Part shown: piece after piece, positions 34,979 through 49,445 of the stretch
How positions within the stretch are numbered: position 1 is the stretch's first letter
Layout of the letters: each line of letters opens with the position of its first letter
From: Solea solea
Lineage: Eukaryota > Chordata > Actinopteri > Pleuronectiformes > Soleidae
Assembly (NCBI RefSeq): GCF_958295425.1
Contig: NC_081134.1
Coordinates: 8,492,054 to 8,556,053 of the forward strand
Direction of reading: 5' to 3'
DNA: 64,000 bases
The notes under the pieces: generated by a model
Database searches by the model: none
What the model saw: the letters and a program-made list of their open reading frames with translations, nothing else
What the model was told of the DNA's origin: nothing
Made by a program: the position numbers and the translations under genes

Positions 34979-37900
34979 GATGCAGACCTGTAGATCATGT
35001 TTCTGCCCGGATGATTTACTTGACTAAAAGTCACCAACACGAGTAGAGTATCATTTACAAACAGATGATCTGCTGTAAGTTGGTGACCTATCGTTAGTTT
35101 TATGGATTTGAGAGATGGTTAATAATGGTGATGATAACAATAATAATGTTTTATTCCTAACTTAGTGCTTTATAAAGATCAGAGTTATTTAGCACCAAAG
35201 CTTCTGTAAACTAAAATATATTTGCCTGTAAAATAATTAAACACAAATAAAACTTGTAGTTGACGACATTGATGCATTATTAAACATTTATAGAATAAAT
35301 CATGTCTGTTCTAAAAATAATGAATGCTTTTCTTGATATAATTAGTCCTGTGTGTTTAATTAATTTGACATGTCCAGGCTGCAAATTGCCTCTTTTCATT
35401 TGGTTTTATTTAAAACTCAGGAATCAATTGAAGGAGACCCTCATTTTCACTGATGCTGATCATGAACAGTTTTTATATGAAATGTCCGAGTGACACAGGA
35501 GAATGACATTTTAGATCTTGTTGCAGATGATTCCAAAAATGTTGCTGCAGTGATATTGACATCCGTCTTTTCTGGCATGAAGATCCTGAAGGACTAGCCA
35601 GTCAGTTAAACTCTGTGTAAGCTGGGATTGCCTCCAGATTTCTCTGTAACCCTCAAAGAACAAGCAGTAGATAATTGATGGAGCAATGGGGAAAAAAGTT
35701 TCAGTTTCCCTGAAATGTTTTGCAGGTACATGTGATTGCGTTTATTCTAAGGTCTGTAACATTTCCTCTGCAGTTTCCTGTACATGTAGAAATGTCAAGC
35801 CAGTCTTGTCTGGCTGGGCAGGGAAAAACTGAAAAAAAAACCTCCCACTCACAGGAAAGACACACCTTTTGTGAGGACACCTCACTTTCAGCACATTTAT
35901 TTCTTCTGAGTATGTCATTAGACTGTCACCCATATATGGGCATTTCCTGCTAAAGGTGAGAAAGAGCTTCCTGCCTGACAGGTAACCGAGAAAGAGAATT
36001 TATATGACTCCATTCAAGTTCCGGATAAGCGTTGACAAATTGGCGTAGCGTGTGAGCTTTGAGCCTAACTGGAGGAAAGTTTAAGATGCAGCTGCAACAG
36101 CATGCATTTCCCCGTTAAAGCTGCGAAGATGGATGAATCATTCAGAATGCCGATAGTGGAATCAGAATGTAAATTTAGCTGTGGGTGAGCAGCAGGGGGA
36201 ACAGTGTCACTTTGATGGATTCTTTCATTTCTTTAGAGGCCTTTATGAGTCTTTGGGGAACTTTGCTGGCATCTCAAACAAAGGCCAGTGTGTGCGCGTC
36301 TTCACTGAGGCCCAGTTGGGACTCGACACCTGTAGCATGAGGACACACATCAACATGTTGTTTGTGTATGCTGTTTGTGTGTGCCGTCTTTGACCCCCCC
36401 CCCATCCCATCCCATCCTATTCTTGAGTACAAGTGCCTTGGGCAGTTTTTGGCTGACTCGTCTTTATGTTTGTGAGTCTAAAACAAGCAGGAACAGGTGT
36501 CCCAGAGATGCATGATCACTGCCTGTCTTCTTGTCCGCAATCCCTGCCCCCCCCCATCTGCTGAAATCAGGTGCCTCATTCACATTCACTCACTTTCAAA
36601 GGTTTCCAAGGCTTTGTTTGACTATGATTTACTCACTCTTTTCTGGAACAAGGACTCACATTTTGTCCAGGAATGGTTCTAGTACAGTGACTCCTTGTGT
36701 GTTTATCTCTCTGAACTGTAACAAATAGGCTGTGTTCCCTTTCTATTAGTTTCTTCTTAGAAACTACACAGTTATCTCATTGTGTCATTTGCGGAATCTG
36801 CAATTTTTGTCACACACTGGCTCTATTTGAAAGAAAAGAAAAATGAGATTACAAACTTGTGTTCCCGTAACATGAGTGTGATTCTTTAAAAAAAAAAAAA
36901 AAAAATAACATACTGCACAAATACATGAGGGAGATGAACCTAGTGACCTACCATGGCAGAGGCATGGATGAAGCATGAAGAGAGAGGAAGTAAAGGGAGA
37001 CGGTGGGAGGATGAGGAGGAGGCAGGCATCATTTTTGAAGGGATTCAGGGTGGGCTGCAGAGGAAGTGGCCTCAGTGTGACCCACAGTGTGAGCCTCTTC
37101 CTCCACCAGACATGTCTTTGAAACTGTTAGATGAACAGAGTCACAGTGATTGGAGGGAGGAGCCGCCATTCATGTGGATTGTGATTAATAGTAACTCATA
37201 CTCCTTTGAGAGAGTGTGTGTGTGTGCAGGGGGAGTTTGTAAGTCCATCTGACTTCTGTGTGTAAGTCAATGCAAAATGTCCCCAATCATCAGAGTTTCT
37301 TTAATATAGTTAATTTTGATTTGTGAAAAGTGGCAGAAATCTGGAAACCTATTCAATGAGACCACAAAGATGGCTGTCCTTATCTTAACTGTAGCATCTG
37401 TATTGTCTCTGCCTGGAGCTTAATCACATGTAAGCAAAACCAAAAGTATTTTCCTTCACTTATGTTTCTCTTTCCCTTCAATTACATGGAATATTCCGTG
37501 TGCACAATCCAGAATTACACCAATTGTTTGGGGATTTTACAAAGTGAAGACTCTTTTTGTTGTGCTTATGCATGTTTCAAAGGGGAACTCTTGATTTTAC
37601 TCACAAATGTCACAACTCTCAGGTTGTGATGCATTTTAATCATCTGTAACTCTCAAAGGGAGTTCTCTAAGGTTTGCACATACAAGCATGACATATACTA
37701 TACTTAACCCAAACTGAACTTCAAGATATCTTAAATGGATTGTGTAAGTGTAAGTTTTGTTTTTTTAAAACCCTAAAAGTTCAACTAGTTTTGTTTTCGA
37801 ACAACCAAGAGTCTTACCTTATCAGTTCTGTTCCAAGACCAGAGTTTTTTTTGGTCTTGGCCTTTTGTTCTGACCTTTTGCCTGTTTCTTTTCCATACTG

Positions 37901-38839
37901 ACGCTGACCTTCACCCCCCTAATAAAGCAATCATAAAATCAGTCAGCTGACACTGGAAACACAAGCACACTAAATGCTTGCAGAGTTTATTGTCAGTATG
38001 AAGCCACAGCGGATACTCACTTGAATTAGGCTTTACTGTTTAGTGGTTATCTGATAACTGCCTGATGAAGATACTCTGATGTAGATGCACCTAATCTTAC
38101 CTCTGCTCACTATATAAAGTGGAGCCAGTGTTTTTTTTTCTTCCACCATTGCATCACCATGGTTTTTTGTTTTTTACCATTGCATCACCACTGTGTGAAA
38201 TGTGACGTCACAAAGTGCATCAGGAAATTGTAATGTGTAAATCAATGATAGTCAAAGACTCAGACTGCTAGAATCTGATGATGAGAAATTAAATATAATA
38301 TAGTTAAATTAATATTTAACATCTCTGCATTCAAATATCTAAACATGACAAGATTGATGTTACATATGTTGTTGAGGACTGAGAGTTAGTGTTTGCATCC
38401 TGTTCATAGAATATCATCATAAATGTGCATCTGTCAGCGTGACTGTAAATCTATTTCTGCGTCAACACTTTTCTTTGACAGCTATAGATACTTCCCTCAA
38501 ACTTGTTCCTGTTTCTGTGTGTGTTGTGTCTCATGCAACTTGTCCAGAGAGTAGTCACATGCAGTTATCTGTCCATTATCCACATGCCTGTCATTCCTGT
38601 CCTTGTTTGTTCAGAAGTGTCCCTTCTTAGTTGCAGATAACACAGGGGCTCGTTTTGGTCCTGAACTATAGGCAGTCAGTCAGTGCTATAGATAAAAACA
38701 CCACCAGACCATACATTTTCTTGTTGCTTGTCATACCTGAACTAATCCCGTGTTACCTGAAGATTGAAGAAAGGCTTAGGTGCTGTGTTTTTCATTGGGG
38801 GCGTGTGTTTATAATTTGACAAATGTTTTTTCAATTTCA

Positions 38840-39477
38840 CAGTTCTAGCACTACTCTACTCGGCTTCACTCGATTTGGTACCTGCTCTGGTGAGGTTCCA
38901 AGTGAGCTGAGCTGATACTAAAACATGACGTCGACATACTGCCGGCCACTGATTGGCAGACAGTGTCGTCACTGGAAGAGTCATGAGCGTGACGTCCGTT
39001 ACAGGAATCAGTTAAAAACACTTAAAAATCCTGAAAACATGCATTAATCTCCATCAGTTAGTGAGGGAATATAAATAATAAAATCTCAATATATAACTGG
39101 TGTATTTAGCTATAGCACTGCTGAAAGCCGTTGATATTGAGCCGAATCCCATCCCGTATTTCAATTCAGTTCAGTCAGAGGGAGACTGCTCCAGTCATGC
39201 ACGATGTACTGAACGGTTCAATGAAACAATCTTTTTGAGAAACCTTCCAAGAATTGGGAGCAGCGGGCAGCCACTGAGCAGATTAATGAACTGATTCTAA
39301 TGATTCGGTACACCGACAAGAACTGCTTTGACCGCCACTAGTTTGTGTGCAAATAAAACGACATCACTGTAGTTTCGTGCAGCTCTGCTATGACGACCCC
39401 ACCCACGCTGAGAACGTACTGAAGTAATGGAAAATGATGTGTCTGATACCAAACCGAGTCAAGTCGAGCTAGAACTG
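38840..39477. mobile_element. Nonautonomous DNA transposon (hAT-like MITE), about 640 bp
   Basis: The left end CAGTTCTAGCACTACTCTAC and the right end, read as reverse complement, CAGTTCTAGCTCGACTTGAC, form imperfect terminal inverted repeats of about 30-40 bp (both continue into ACTCGG...TTTGGTA; the left has about 10 extra bases). Termini beginning CAG are typical of hAT elements. There is no transposase frame inside. No clear 8-bp target duplication is visible in the flanks, so the insertion may be old or the ends slightly misplaced. Confidence 0.65.
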
Positions 39478-42400
39478 TATACTGGCAAAGTGCCATTTGA
39501 CTCTCACCTTCTGTTTTTTTTCCCCTTATCTTAGTTAAACACAAACATGACAATGGTATTCACACTATCCTGGTTGTGCCTGTTGAACTCTGACCTGTGA
39601 GGTCAAGGATTAGCACTTTGTAGAGAAATGAATTTCACAGTGAGAGAGAGGCACACGTGACTAATCGCAGCTTCTCAAATATCGCCTGATTTAACGATGC
39701 AGTGGCAAAGTATTGATTGATGTGTCGTGCAGCAGGAAATGTGAGTACTGAGAAATGTGGATGCAGGTGTTTGCTTTTTCATTTTCAGTTATTTGCAGAA
39801 TCAGCCATTCAGCTGATTCTTTTACTCGTATGAGTGCTTGAAATCCTTGCAAGTGTTTGAATTTAGGATAAAGTGCTTGAAATAGTGAGTGACTCTTTCT
39901 TTTACAAATCTGACCTTTTGCTTAATAGATGGAAGAATAAATCAAGTTGGAAAGTATAAATGAAAACTGCTCCGTCTGGACCTTGTGTGGACTATTGTAA
40001 AACAAGTTTAGTTTGTAGCATAATATCGTCACTTTTTATTGTGATTAAAAAAGAAAAATCCTGACTTTTTAATATGTATCTGTTTGTGTGGTAAATATTT
40101 AAATTGTGTGGATATGGACCTTGGAAGTGCTTAAAAAGTATTGCAGAGCTCAAAATGACGTGGGACAAGTGTTTGTTTAGTCTCCGCAATAAAGATTTTA
40201 CTTTTTGTTTCAAAGTTTATCACCACATGTAACACAAAGATATATTCAAATTTGAGAAGCAAGAACAGTTATTTAAATTGTAAGCTGATCATCCAAATGC
40301 TGAAATAAAAATAGCAAATTTTCTTCATAGTTTCAGGTCTTTTTCAATAGAACATGATGCCAGTTTAAAATCTTTTTGTTTTGAAAATAATGAATTGTTA
40401 ATTCCAAGGAGTAACACGACGTGACGTGATAATGACTATTAGATGATGCATACACCTTATGTTATAGAACCCAAATTAAAAAAACATCCTCTAAAAATAG
40501 ACTTTGCACCGTCTGACACACGCATGCACACACACAAACAAACACACACACACACCCTCTGACTAATACTGTTTCCACTTCACTTGAAGAACAAAATAAT
40601 CTTTATGACCTTCATGTTGTTTTCTAATGAGCTGTGTGACGTCCAGACCATTATCAGTTATTCCATCCATGCATTCTGGTGTTTAACACTTCCTACTGCG
40701 CTCCAGCAGGGAGGATGGGTTGTATGAAGGCCCAACTAGCAGCTCCACAGACCTTTGGCCTTCTCTGTTGTCACCTTTTCTGTACTGGTAACATGCATGC
40801 AGCCAGTCTCGCTCAGGGGTGGAGAGGTTGGAAAGACTGCCTGCGTTTGTTTATTGTTCTACATAGGCAGGGCCGTGTAGGGCCAGAGATGGAGATCTAT
40901 TGTGTAGTATCTCCCCGCCACCGCCATGAATAGTAGCTTTCAGAGGCAAGAGACTCTGAGGCGAAAGGCAAAGTGCTCACAATAGCTTTAAGTTTTATTG
41001 CGTTGCTGTCGCCGTCCACAGATTTTTGGCATGTGACCAAATGCAACATACACACAGCTGCACAGCTTGCTTTCTCCAGCTGAATCACACACACACACAT
41101 ACACACTCTTATCTCTCCCTCAGTCTCACTCCACTTTTAATACAGCGCTCTGCCTGACCATTCATTCCTTCCCTGCATCCATTTCCAGCAAACTCCCCTC
41201 AGTTTGCACTAAGCTTTCTTTTGTGCAGTTTTAGCACAACAATGATATTTGTTTTCTGAGGGCGGAGCAGAGAGACACTGCTTGGTTGCCTCTCTGCCCG
41301 TGTCTCCTGCATGTCACCCTCTGTGCGTCTGCAGTGACGTCTGAAGGACATTATCTGCCATAGGCCTGTGTTTGTTTTGGGCTGCTCTGGGTGTGATAAT
41401 GGCCCATTGCTGGGGAACCAGAGGCTCAGAGGCACCTCTGTGGAAACTGTAGAGACCTTGCTAATCTGGCTGATACCCAGCTGGCATTCAACTTGGTCAT
41501 GTAAACTATTTTTGGGGGAAGTTTCTTCATCTGAAACCAAAGCCACTGTAGCCAGCAACAACACAGACCTGTTGGCTATTTTTAGCTTATACTCTAGCTG
41601 CTAACGACATCTCTGACACGCTGGCTGGCCTCTGCGTCTGTTGATGTCTCATTCCCAGACCTCTTGTGTGGAAAGCCAGGAAAACCAGTCGTGTCTAAAT
41701 ACTTGTTGAGCATCAACAAAGACTTAAACATAATTGTCTCGTCATTTCCAGCCTCTCCTGTGGAAGGAATGCAAGGAATTCAGCTAACGGTTGCATCAAA
41801 GGAAAGAAGAAAAACGTCCCTGCTATTGTTTTTGCCCTTCGCTCTCATTTTGACTCATTCTTTCTTTACAGACTGAACAGTCGGCCTTGAACCTTTTCGC
41901 CTCTCTTTGTGTAGACTTACAGTACATGATAGTAAACCAGCCTCTTCTGATACTGGTAGTTCCTCTCATTTTCTGTGTATGGCAAACCTGTTACACAGTC
42001 CTGGTTGAGATATGAAAAAGTTGAGCTAAAGGTTAACTATGTCTCCAATATAATGTTGCAATTAAATGCACTTGGAATGTAATTTCTGCCACTGGGGCAG
42101 AGATTAATATCAATTGGTAATGAGTAACCTTGATGCATTGGTGGCAAATGCACATGGCAAAATGTAAGGACAAAAGGACAAAAACACATTGGCCAACTAG
42201 TAGTACCAAATATTTCCTTCTTCAATGTGTTGTTTTGTAGGTTGGTTTTGCCCCAGAAGTTGTAGAAGAGACAGTAAAGCTTATGATGTGATTAAAAGAT
42301 GGTCAGAATGAAATGGTCCTTTATTTTGAGCAGAAATACAGATTATTCTGAATTTAAAGAGTGTTTTATAGTTTTATGTATTTAAATCTGCAGTGATACA

Positions 42401-45400
42401 CATTTTCAACACCCAACTAAATGTTAAAAGAAGAGAGGGTAGCAGGTAAATATTTTTTGTAACACATTAAAGCTAAATGTGTTCCATGCCCGACACCTAC
42501 TGTATATCTCAGGCGTCCATTAACCTTCACTTGCTTATACACTACACTTACACTACATTCCCCCTAACATTTAAACCCCACTGCACCCACATTTAGGATT
42601 ACACAACTGATAATTTGCAATCTCAACAACATGGCTGACCTTGCTGGTGTGAAATGGCCTACTCAGCAGTTTTGAGGCTATTTTTTTTTTTCACCACCTG
42701 CCTCACTAGAGCCGAAATTACAGAACATTGCTTTAATGAAGCTTATTAGTTCTGAATTAATGGACAACAATACCATTTTACGGATTGTTTTGAATATTTT
42801 CTGCAGAATCAACTCTGCAGTTCTAACGGTCTTAGTTCAGCATTACTGAAGTAAGACCGTGTGTGTCCTATCCCATGTGTGGAGTGTAGCCTTTTAGCCT
42901 TTCTAATTAGAGGTTTCCAGGGTGGAGATGTGAGATGTGGGGAGAGCTCCCTGCCTTGCTCAATCCTTGCAAACGGAAAGTGTGACTGATCCACTGTGCT
43001 ATCACTGTTATCTGTTGCTATATCACTCAGAGTCCCTGACACACAAGCTGCTTCACTTCAGTCTTGTACCAGCCACTGAATGTGCAGTCAGACATGTTCA
43101 TGCAGTCCTGTTCCAAATATCATCATGTTTAAGGACACTGATTAGCCTCCTGTCTTCATTTATGTCTCACGTTATCAAACTGGAAATGCAACTTTTTGTT
43201 TTTGCTTGTAAGGTTTTTTTTTTTTTTTTCTCAATGGGTTGATCACAAACTGGGTTGGCTTGAAATTCCTGCAGCCAAACTCCTCGGCCATCTCGTCTGA
43301 GCTTGAAACAAGCAATCATTCATGGTCTGTTTGGACAGGAATGAGCCGCGAGTAATTGCACTTGAATTTTGGATTTAGAAATCCTGCAGAAAGGAGTTAC
43401 GTCTAGTCTTCTGTCTAGACACTGTGCGACTGTGTTACAGTATGCTGGATTGTTTTTGGATCCTGTCAAGCCACAGAACTTCAGGATTGTGCAGCCTGCC
43501 AGATTCTGAGAACTCACTGCATAACTGAGACCTTTTCTTTCTGGTGATACAGAAATGACATTGTTACTTATAGTGCAGCATGTTTAACCTGAGCAAAATC
43601 TTCCATTAACCTTTGTACAGTCCTCTGACTTTTTCCTGGAAACTTCTGTTTACACAGGACTAATGGATACCCCTCAGCCAATCACCACTGAGCAATCTGG
43701 CAGACCAACATTGAGAGGCCTGAATTTCCCAGTATTCCCTCTGTATCGCACTGACTTGGGTGGGGTGGTGTCAGCTTCACTTATCTCAGTGGCCATACCT
43801 ATGAGCTGTGGGGTGGTGCTGCAGCGCTATCCTTTCACAGTTCCTCTCTAAACACACACAGTTTTCTGCCTCTCCCAGCTGTATATTATTCTCTGTGGGC
43901 TGTACTTGCTTGAAGCTCATACACCCAATGCTGTTGTGCACACTGCCTTCACTATTGTACTATACACAAGGGCTCTGGCTTACAACTAAGCTCGAAGACT
44001 TGTAAAGACTTGTGAAATTACAGAGTAATTAATGACTATTTTTGTTGTTAAGAATGAGTAATATTTCCCAGAGTTTGTGGGACAGGAGATGTGTTATGGT
44101 GTCTTAGGCCTGGGTTGTACTTCCATGCCTGTGTGTCTGCGAACGTCTGCTTTGCACATGTGCACAGTGCAAGCACCTCCACATTTTGCGAGCGCACAAA
44201 CTGTACGTACTGACTACACTCTAGTTGGTGACACTTGCACAGCCCCTCACTCAAAGAATACAAGGATAAACAGTACAAATGTGGTAATAAATGCAATGTG
44301 ACATTGAGTATGCAATGTTGAAACACTACACTGACACAGACCCTCATTTTAGTCTGAATGGAACGACTGTATGAAGCGACTCTGCAGGTAATGCACGTAC
44401 AAAATATGAGTCAACAAAAGTCAAGTCTTCTGAGAAAGAACTAGAATTCTGCACCTTCTCTTTCATAATCTGGCTTATGACTTTGACCATTCACGGGGCA
44501 GTTTAGAGAGAGAGAGGACGTCTGATTGGCTGTTTTATTAAGTAGCTGTGCATACTCAGCTCTGCAGTGGAAAACAAGTGGCGACAAACGGCCTGTCCTG
44601 CAAAGTGATCTTTAATAAAAGGAAAACGAGTTGGACAACAAACACATGAAACCTGTGAATATTTCATAGATGGAGAGATTGCCTTGGGTCATCTGTAGCA
44701 TATGAAGCCTGTGCATCTGTCTGTACTTATCTGGCAGGAGGGTCTCCACCCCAAAAGCTTTAATATTTTATGACCTTAACAAAATCAACAATCAACTATT
44801 TTCCTTGTGATTCTGCCCTACTGTAGGTTACATGTCAATAAATAAAATCATCATGACATTTGCAGTATGAACTGCATGAGAACAGCTGCCAAAAAAATGG
44901 CCTAGCAGAAACTCTTCTTTTTTCTGGTGGGAAAGTAAGGATATTACTAGGGTGGTTCTCACGGTGAGAATTAGTTTGAGTCTACACCACCCCCTCCCAG
45001 CCTCACCCTTCCTTTTTCTCAGACCTAGAAACCCAACAACCAGAGTTGTCTCTCTGTGGCTTATAAACAGAATCCTACTTTGCTCAGCAACAGGACTGAT
45101 GACGGAGTGTAACTGAGATTGATAAGGGAACAAGGTGAGAACAGGCAGGTGTTTATATGAAAGCAGGGCTGAACTGAATAGTGACAGAGATCTGATCTGA
45201 GAAGCAACAGACTGAAATGTGGGGTCATGTTTTAGGTGGAGCAGGAGACGGTTTTTCACTCAGCTGGGAAAGTGCTGACTGGCACTGGAGAGAATGAGGC
45301 TTCTACTTTTAGCTTCAGCTGCAGACTGGGAAACTCCTGCCTGCAGAGACTGCAGAGGGTTTGTAAACCGGGGGGGAGGGGTGTACATGAGAAAGATGAC

Positions 45401-46042
45401 AGAGTTGTGTGTGTGTGTGTGTGTGGGTACACATGGGAGAACAACTATATACTGGCTTGTGGCTGAGGCCCAGGTCTTTGAACTCTCTTTTGTTCAAAGC
45501 AACAGACATCTGTCTAGACACCAAATATCGTCTTTCCTCAATTCACTTTTCTGCGCTTGTCAGCTGGTGCACAAAGGCAGACAGACGCCAGGCAGTAGAT
45601 GTTCCAGCACCTTTTTAACACGATCAACAGAAGCTTTACAGCCAGTAAAATGTCAGCTTTTATCAGGAAAAAAAGACTATAAAGTTGTGCATGATCATTT
45701 ATGATCTGCAAGTCAGACAGAGAAGCAACTTCTGCAACCATTTAAAGTGCAACCAAGGGACAGATATTTATCTAAAATAGATGTCAGTATATTAAATTTG
45801 CACCCACAATCTGATTTAACTTTGCTGATGACTTACTCTGTGTCTAGTCCTTGGGAGGAAATCTGCAATCTTGGGGTCAAAATAAATGGAAGGGTTTGAA
45901 CAAGAAAAAGCCTCATCCTCGCCCACCTTTTATCGCCTTGTGTCAGTCAAGCCTTAAGTGTAGCCGAGGATATTCAAGCCCTCAAGCAGTTTTATTTCCA
46001 GTGAGGTTATTTTATTACAAAAGTCTGAAAAGCCTCTGGGAC

Positions 46043-46070
<28 letters not shown>
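46043..46070. repeat. (CA)14 microsatellite
   Basis: Perfect CA dinucleotide repeat in gng12 intron 1. Shorter CA/GT tracts occur at 45406-45424, 46478-46500 and 41087-41104. Confidence 0.9.
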
Positions 46071-46073
<3 letters not shown>

Positions 46074-49000
46074 TACAGCTGACAGTGCCGTCTCTTCTTT
46101 TAGCCTTTAATGGATGCCGTGTACTTGTCATCGGCAAATTTAAGACTTTTCTTTGGATCTGAGCTGCAGTGTATTGCGTGTGCACGCACACACACTCGTG
46201 CAGTTCTTCATCTCTGAGTGTTGGTGTTAATGCCACTGACTCATAATGGTTCCCTGTTCTTGGCACTTTGAACTCTGTGCTAATGAATGGCATGTGTGCG
46301 GGTGGGTTTGTGTGTGTAAGGTACAGCAGAGCAGTGGGGCCCTCGCTGCTCTGCTGTAGGTGGTCCTGGCTCCTGTATGTGTGTGTATTGTGATGGGGTG
46401 GTCTTTTTTCCCCCCTGATCTTTGGAGGTAACTTTTTTCTGCACCTCGCTCATATGTACTGTACATGGTGGCGTCTAACACACACACACACACACGCACA
46501 CATACAAACACACTCTGATGCCTCCCTCCACATATAGTTTCAGTCAAACTGGTGGTGCTGGTAGTAGCTGGCATCACATCACAGGGGCTTCACACTGAGG
46601 TGACTCAGTTGGGATAGTTTGCCTGGGAGTGCCAGTGGAATTTAAGACCAACCTCCTTCTCCCACTTCACTCGCTGGTTGAAGTGATATTTTGGCGCCAC
46701 AGAGTAGTAAACTATCAATTCTGTCAATTTACTGCATCTTAAATTACAGCTATGGAGATGAGGTTTCTTTTTTTCCCCCTCCCTCCATTTCACTCTCAGT
46801 CACATGACACACTGACACAGTTACAGCTAAATGCTTTGTGCTGTCCTTAAAACGCTCTTGCTGCAAAGCAGTCACAGTAATTTAAGAATAATTAACCCTT
46901 TAACCCAGAGCGGCTCGCAGACGACACTTACCGTAATTGCGCGGTTTGTGCTATCTACGGTAACGCCACTCGCGTTGTTGCTGGAAGCCGGTGAAAAGGC
47001 GTCTCTGTCACCGGAAAGGGAAAAAGTGGGAACAACACCTGTACAAAGTTTCCATGTTTTGGCCTGTTTTTGGACATTTTTAATACAGACAAATTTAACA
47101 CGCAAAAAAACCACAAGACACAAATAATCTCTTTTGTCTTGTTCAGTTTCTCACAACAGTGTGTAACCAAGTTCACCTGAAATACCAGAAGCACAACGCC
47201 CAGGTCATAAAATCATGTGACTTACAATAAAAGCTCTTCATTATCATGAATTACATTACAACAGTAGCGATAGTGTCACATCATGTGATCCTGCCGGTCT
47301 TAGTAGTTATTTCAGTTTCCTCTTTATTCACTGTTGTACTCGATCAGCAGCTTTTGTGTTGTGTCTGCATGCTACACAAATAAACTACTCACTTGGTTGT
47401 CCAAGTGGTGTTGTCCTGAGTGGTGTTTTTGTTGTCATTGTTGTTTTTTTTTTAACCTGGCACCTGTCAATTAACCAAGAAAGTCATTGACTTCATCACT
47501 GTTGCATGCATGTGTGTCATCTCGTCTCTGAAACAAACTCATCTTCTATCTTTTGAGTCTGAAACACAGCTCCTGCTCATTTTTACTCTCAAAACTTGTT
47601 TACCAATCTTGCAAAATAATGCAAATGTTGTCGATATGTAGTCCCTGAGTTGTGCCACAACATGTTTTTTGTGCAACTTTCTAAATCGTAAAATACCAGC
47701 ATTTAAATGTCTTTGAAGGCTCACTAACTTGTAATAATGAGAAAGCCGTCTCTGCCATTGCTCTGCAGTGCTTTTAGTTTGGAGTGCAGTACCTGTTCTA
47801 AAGTCCAGCTGCGTTAAAGTTGCATATAAAGTGAATCTAGAGCAGGCGATGCTTCCTGCATGCTCAAGTGAGGTGTCATACTCTCGCCTGACTCCTCCAG
47901 AAACTCTCCTGCCGTTGAAACCCGAGACCTCACCTGGAGTTCATGTCTGAGAGCAGTTTGACTCAAACGGCCAGAACCAGAATCAGCAAGTTGAAACTCG
48001 ATGCTGCTGTGAGGTCTGTTAAAAAACTTCAAACACATGTTCACTGTGGTTCCCTCAGTTGCAGCACTTTAAAACATCAGATATTTGTTAGACAAACAAA
48101 TGATGCTATAAAGAAACCCCTTCCAGACTAGTCACTTATCATTTAAGGATGAAAGGATTTTATTTCTTCACCTGTAGCGTTTTGCCTTTGTGACTAAACG
48201 AAGAATGTTTTCTTAGTAAAATTGTTCACTTTACATTGTAGTATGCAGCCCTTTCATGTCTCACTTCCACATTATCAATAACATTTGAGCTCTTTGAGTC
48301 ATCTCTGCCTGGGCTTCCTGTGGAGTGATTAGGTGTCAGGCGCTCCCAAACAGAGGGGCTGGAACTGCACGTTTCCCTACCCTTTCCCTTTTTTGTCTTT
48401 TATTCCTGCCTCACTGTTTGTTCCTGAAACAAATGAAGAGCGTCACGATCCAGCTGCAGCATCAGAGGCTTTCATCAGGGACATCCTGCAGGTTAAACGG
48501 GGTACAGACAGGGTGGAAAGTATCATATATACAGTCTGTCATGAAACAAAACGTGAGTTCAAAGCTGTTCAAAGATCAGACATGTTCAGCATTGTGACTG
48601 AAATGTGTTTATGTATAACTTCAAAGAAGTATTTGGAGCTCTTTTGCTTTAAAAGTGAACCTTTTGTCTGTGAACAGTTTGCATAGTACACGTGTAGCGT
48701 AGCACAGCAACAGAAAGCCCTCGTTTTGATTTGTGAAATAAATCTCTGAACATGCTGCAGCCCTCTTTGTGGATTTCACTATAAACTTCTGAGAAGCTGT
48801 ACTTGAAGCTTCCTGTTCCCTGCTGAGAAATCACAAGCAATCGTGTGTGCCAGTTTATTGCAGAAGCATTACAGGAAATATGTGTAACAGTGTAACAGAA
48901 AAAAAAAGTGGCAATAAAAGGAAACTAGAGAGCCAGGGATAAACACTGGAGCCAGATCTCCCACACGGACTGTGGGATGTGTCAGGGCTTGTTCCCCTGC

Positions 49001-49391
49001 AGTCTGTAAATGATTAGCAGGAAGTGGAATCTCACAGCACCAACGTCGTCCAACCCACTGTCGTGTTGGATCGTTTAACGTTCAGACAACAGACAAAGAC
49101 ACATGCGCTGACTTTCAGTTACCGTCATAGTCATGTGGCTGGTGTATTGTGTCAAGGATAATGCGCTGCACTCCAGGTGCAACAGGAGCTTTGCACCGGC
49201 TGAAAACTATTTGCAAGTGCCTTAGGTGGAGTTGCCAACTTCCTGATAAGAAAATAGTCCCAAATCCCATTCTCTTCTCACTTATTATACAGTTTACGTA
49301 CATTTACATACGCACTTTATGTAGGTTACATTACCCCGACACACACTATACACTTTCACTATTGAGTAAAGGATGTTTTACAAGTTTAAAC

Positions 49392-49445
49392 ATCTTTTAT
49401 CCTTCAAATATGGAACAAATCTTTTATCTTTCAAATATGGAACAA
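49392..49445. repeat. Two-copy 27-bp tandem repeat
   Basis: ATCTTTTATC(C/T)TTCAAATATGGAACAA occurs twice with a 27-bp period. It sits inside a segment (about 49228-49455) bounded by AGTTGCCAAC and ATTGGCAACCC, which are near-inverted and may be the ends of a small DNA element. Confidence 0.7.

Noticed and set aside
36887..36905. Poly(A) run as the tail of a processed pseudogene
   Set aside because: No coding remnant or target duplication is visible upstream of the run.
45294..45704. 136-codon open frame in gng12 intron 1
   Set aside because: It contains a translated (GT)n microsatellite (CVCVCV) and no conserved motif.
48325..48686. 117-codon open frame in gng12 intron 1
   Set aside because: No recognised domain, overlapping frames of similar length, and no splice context supporting a gene.
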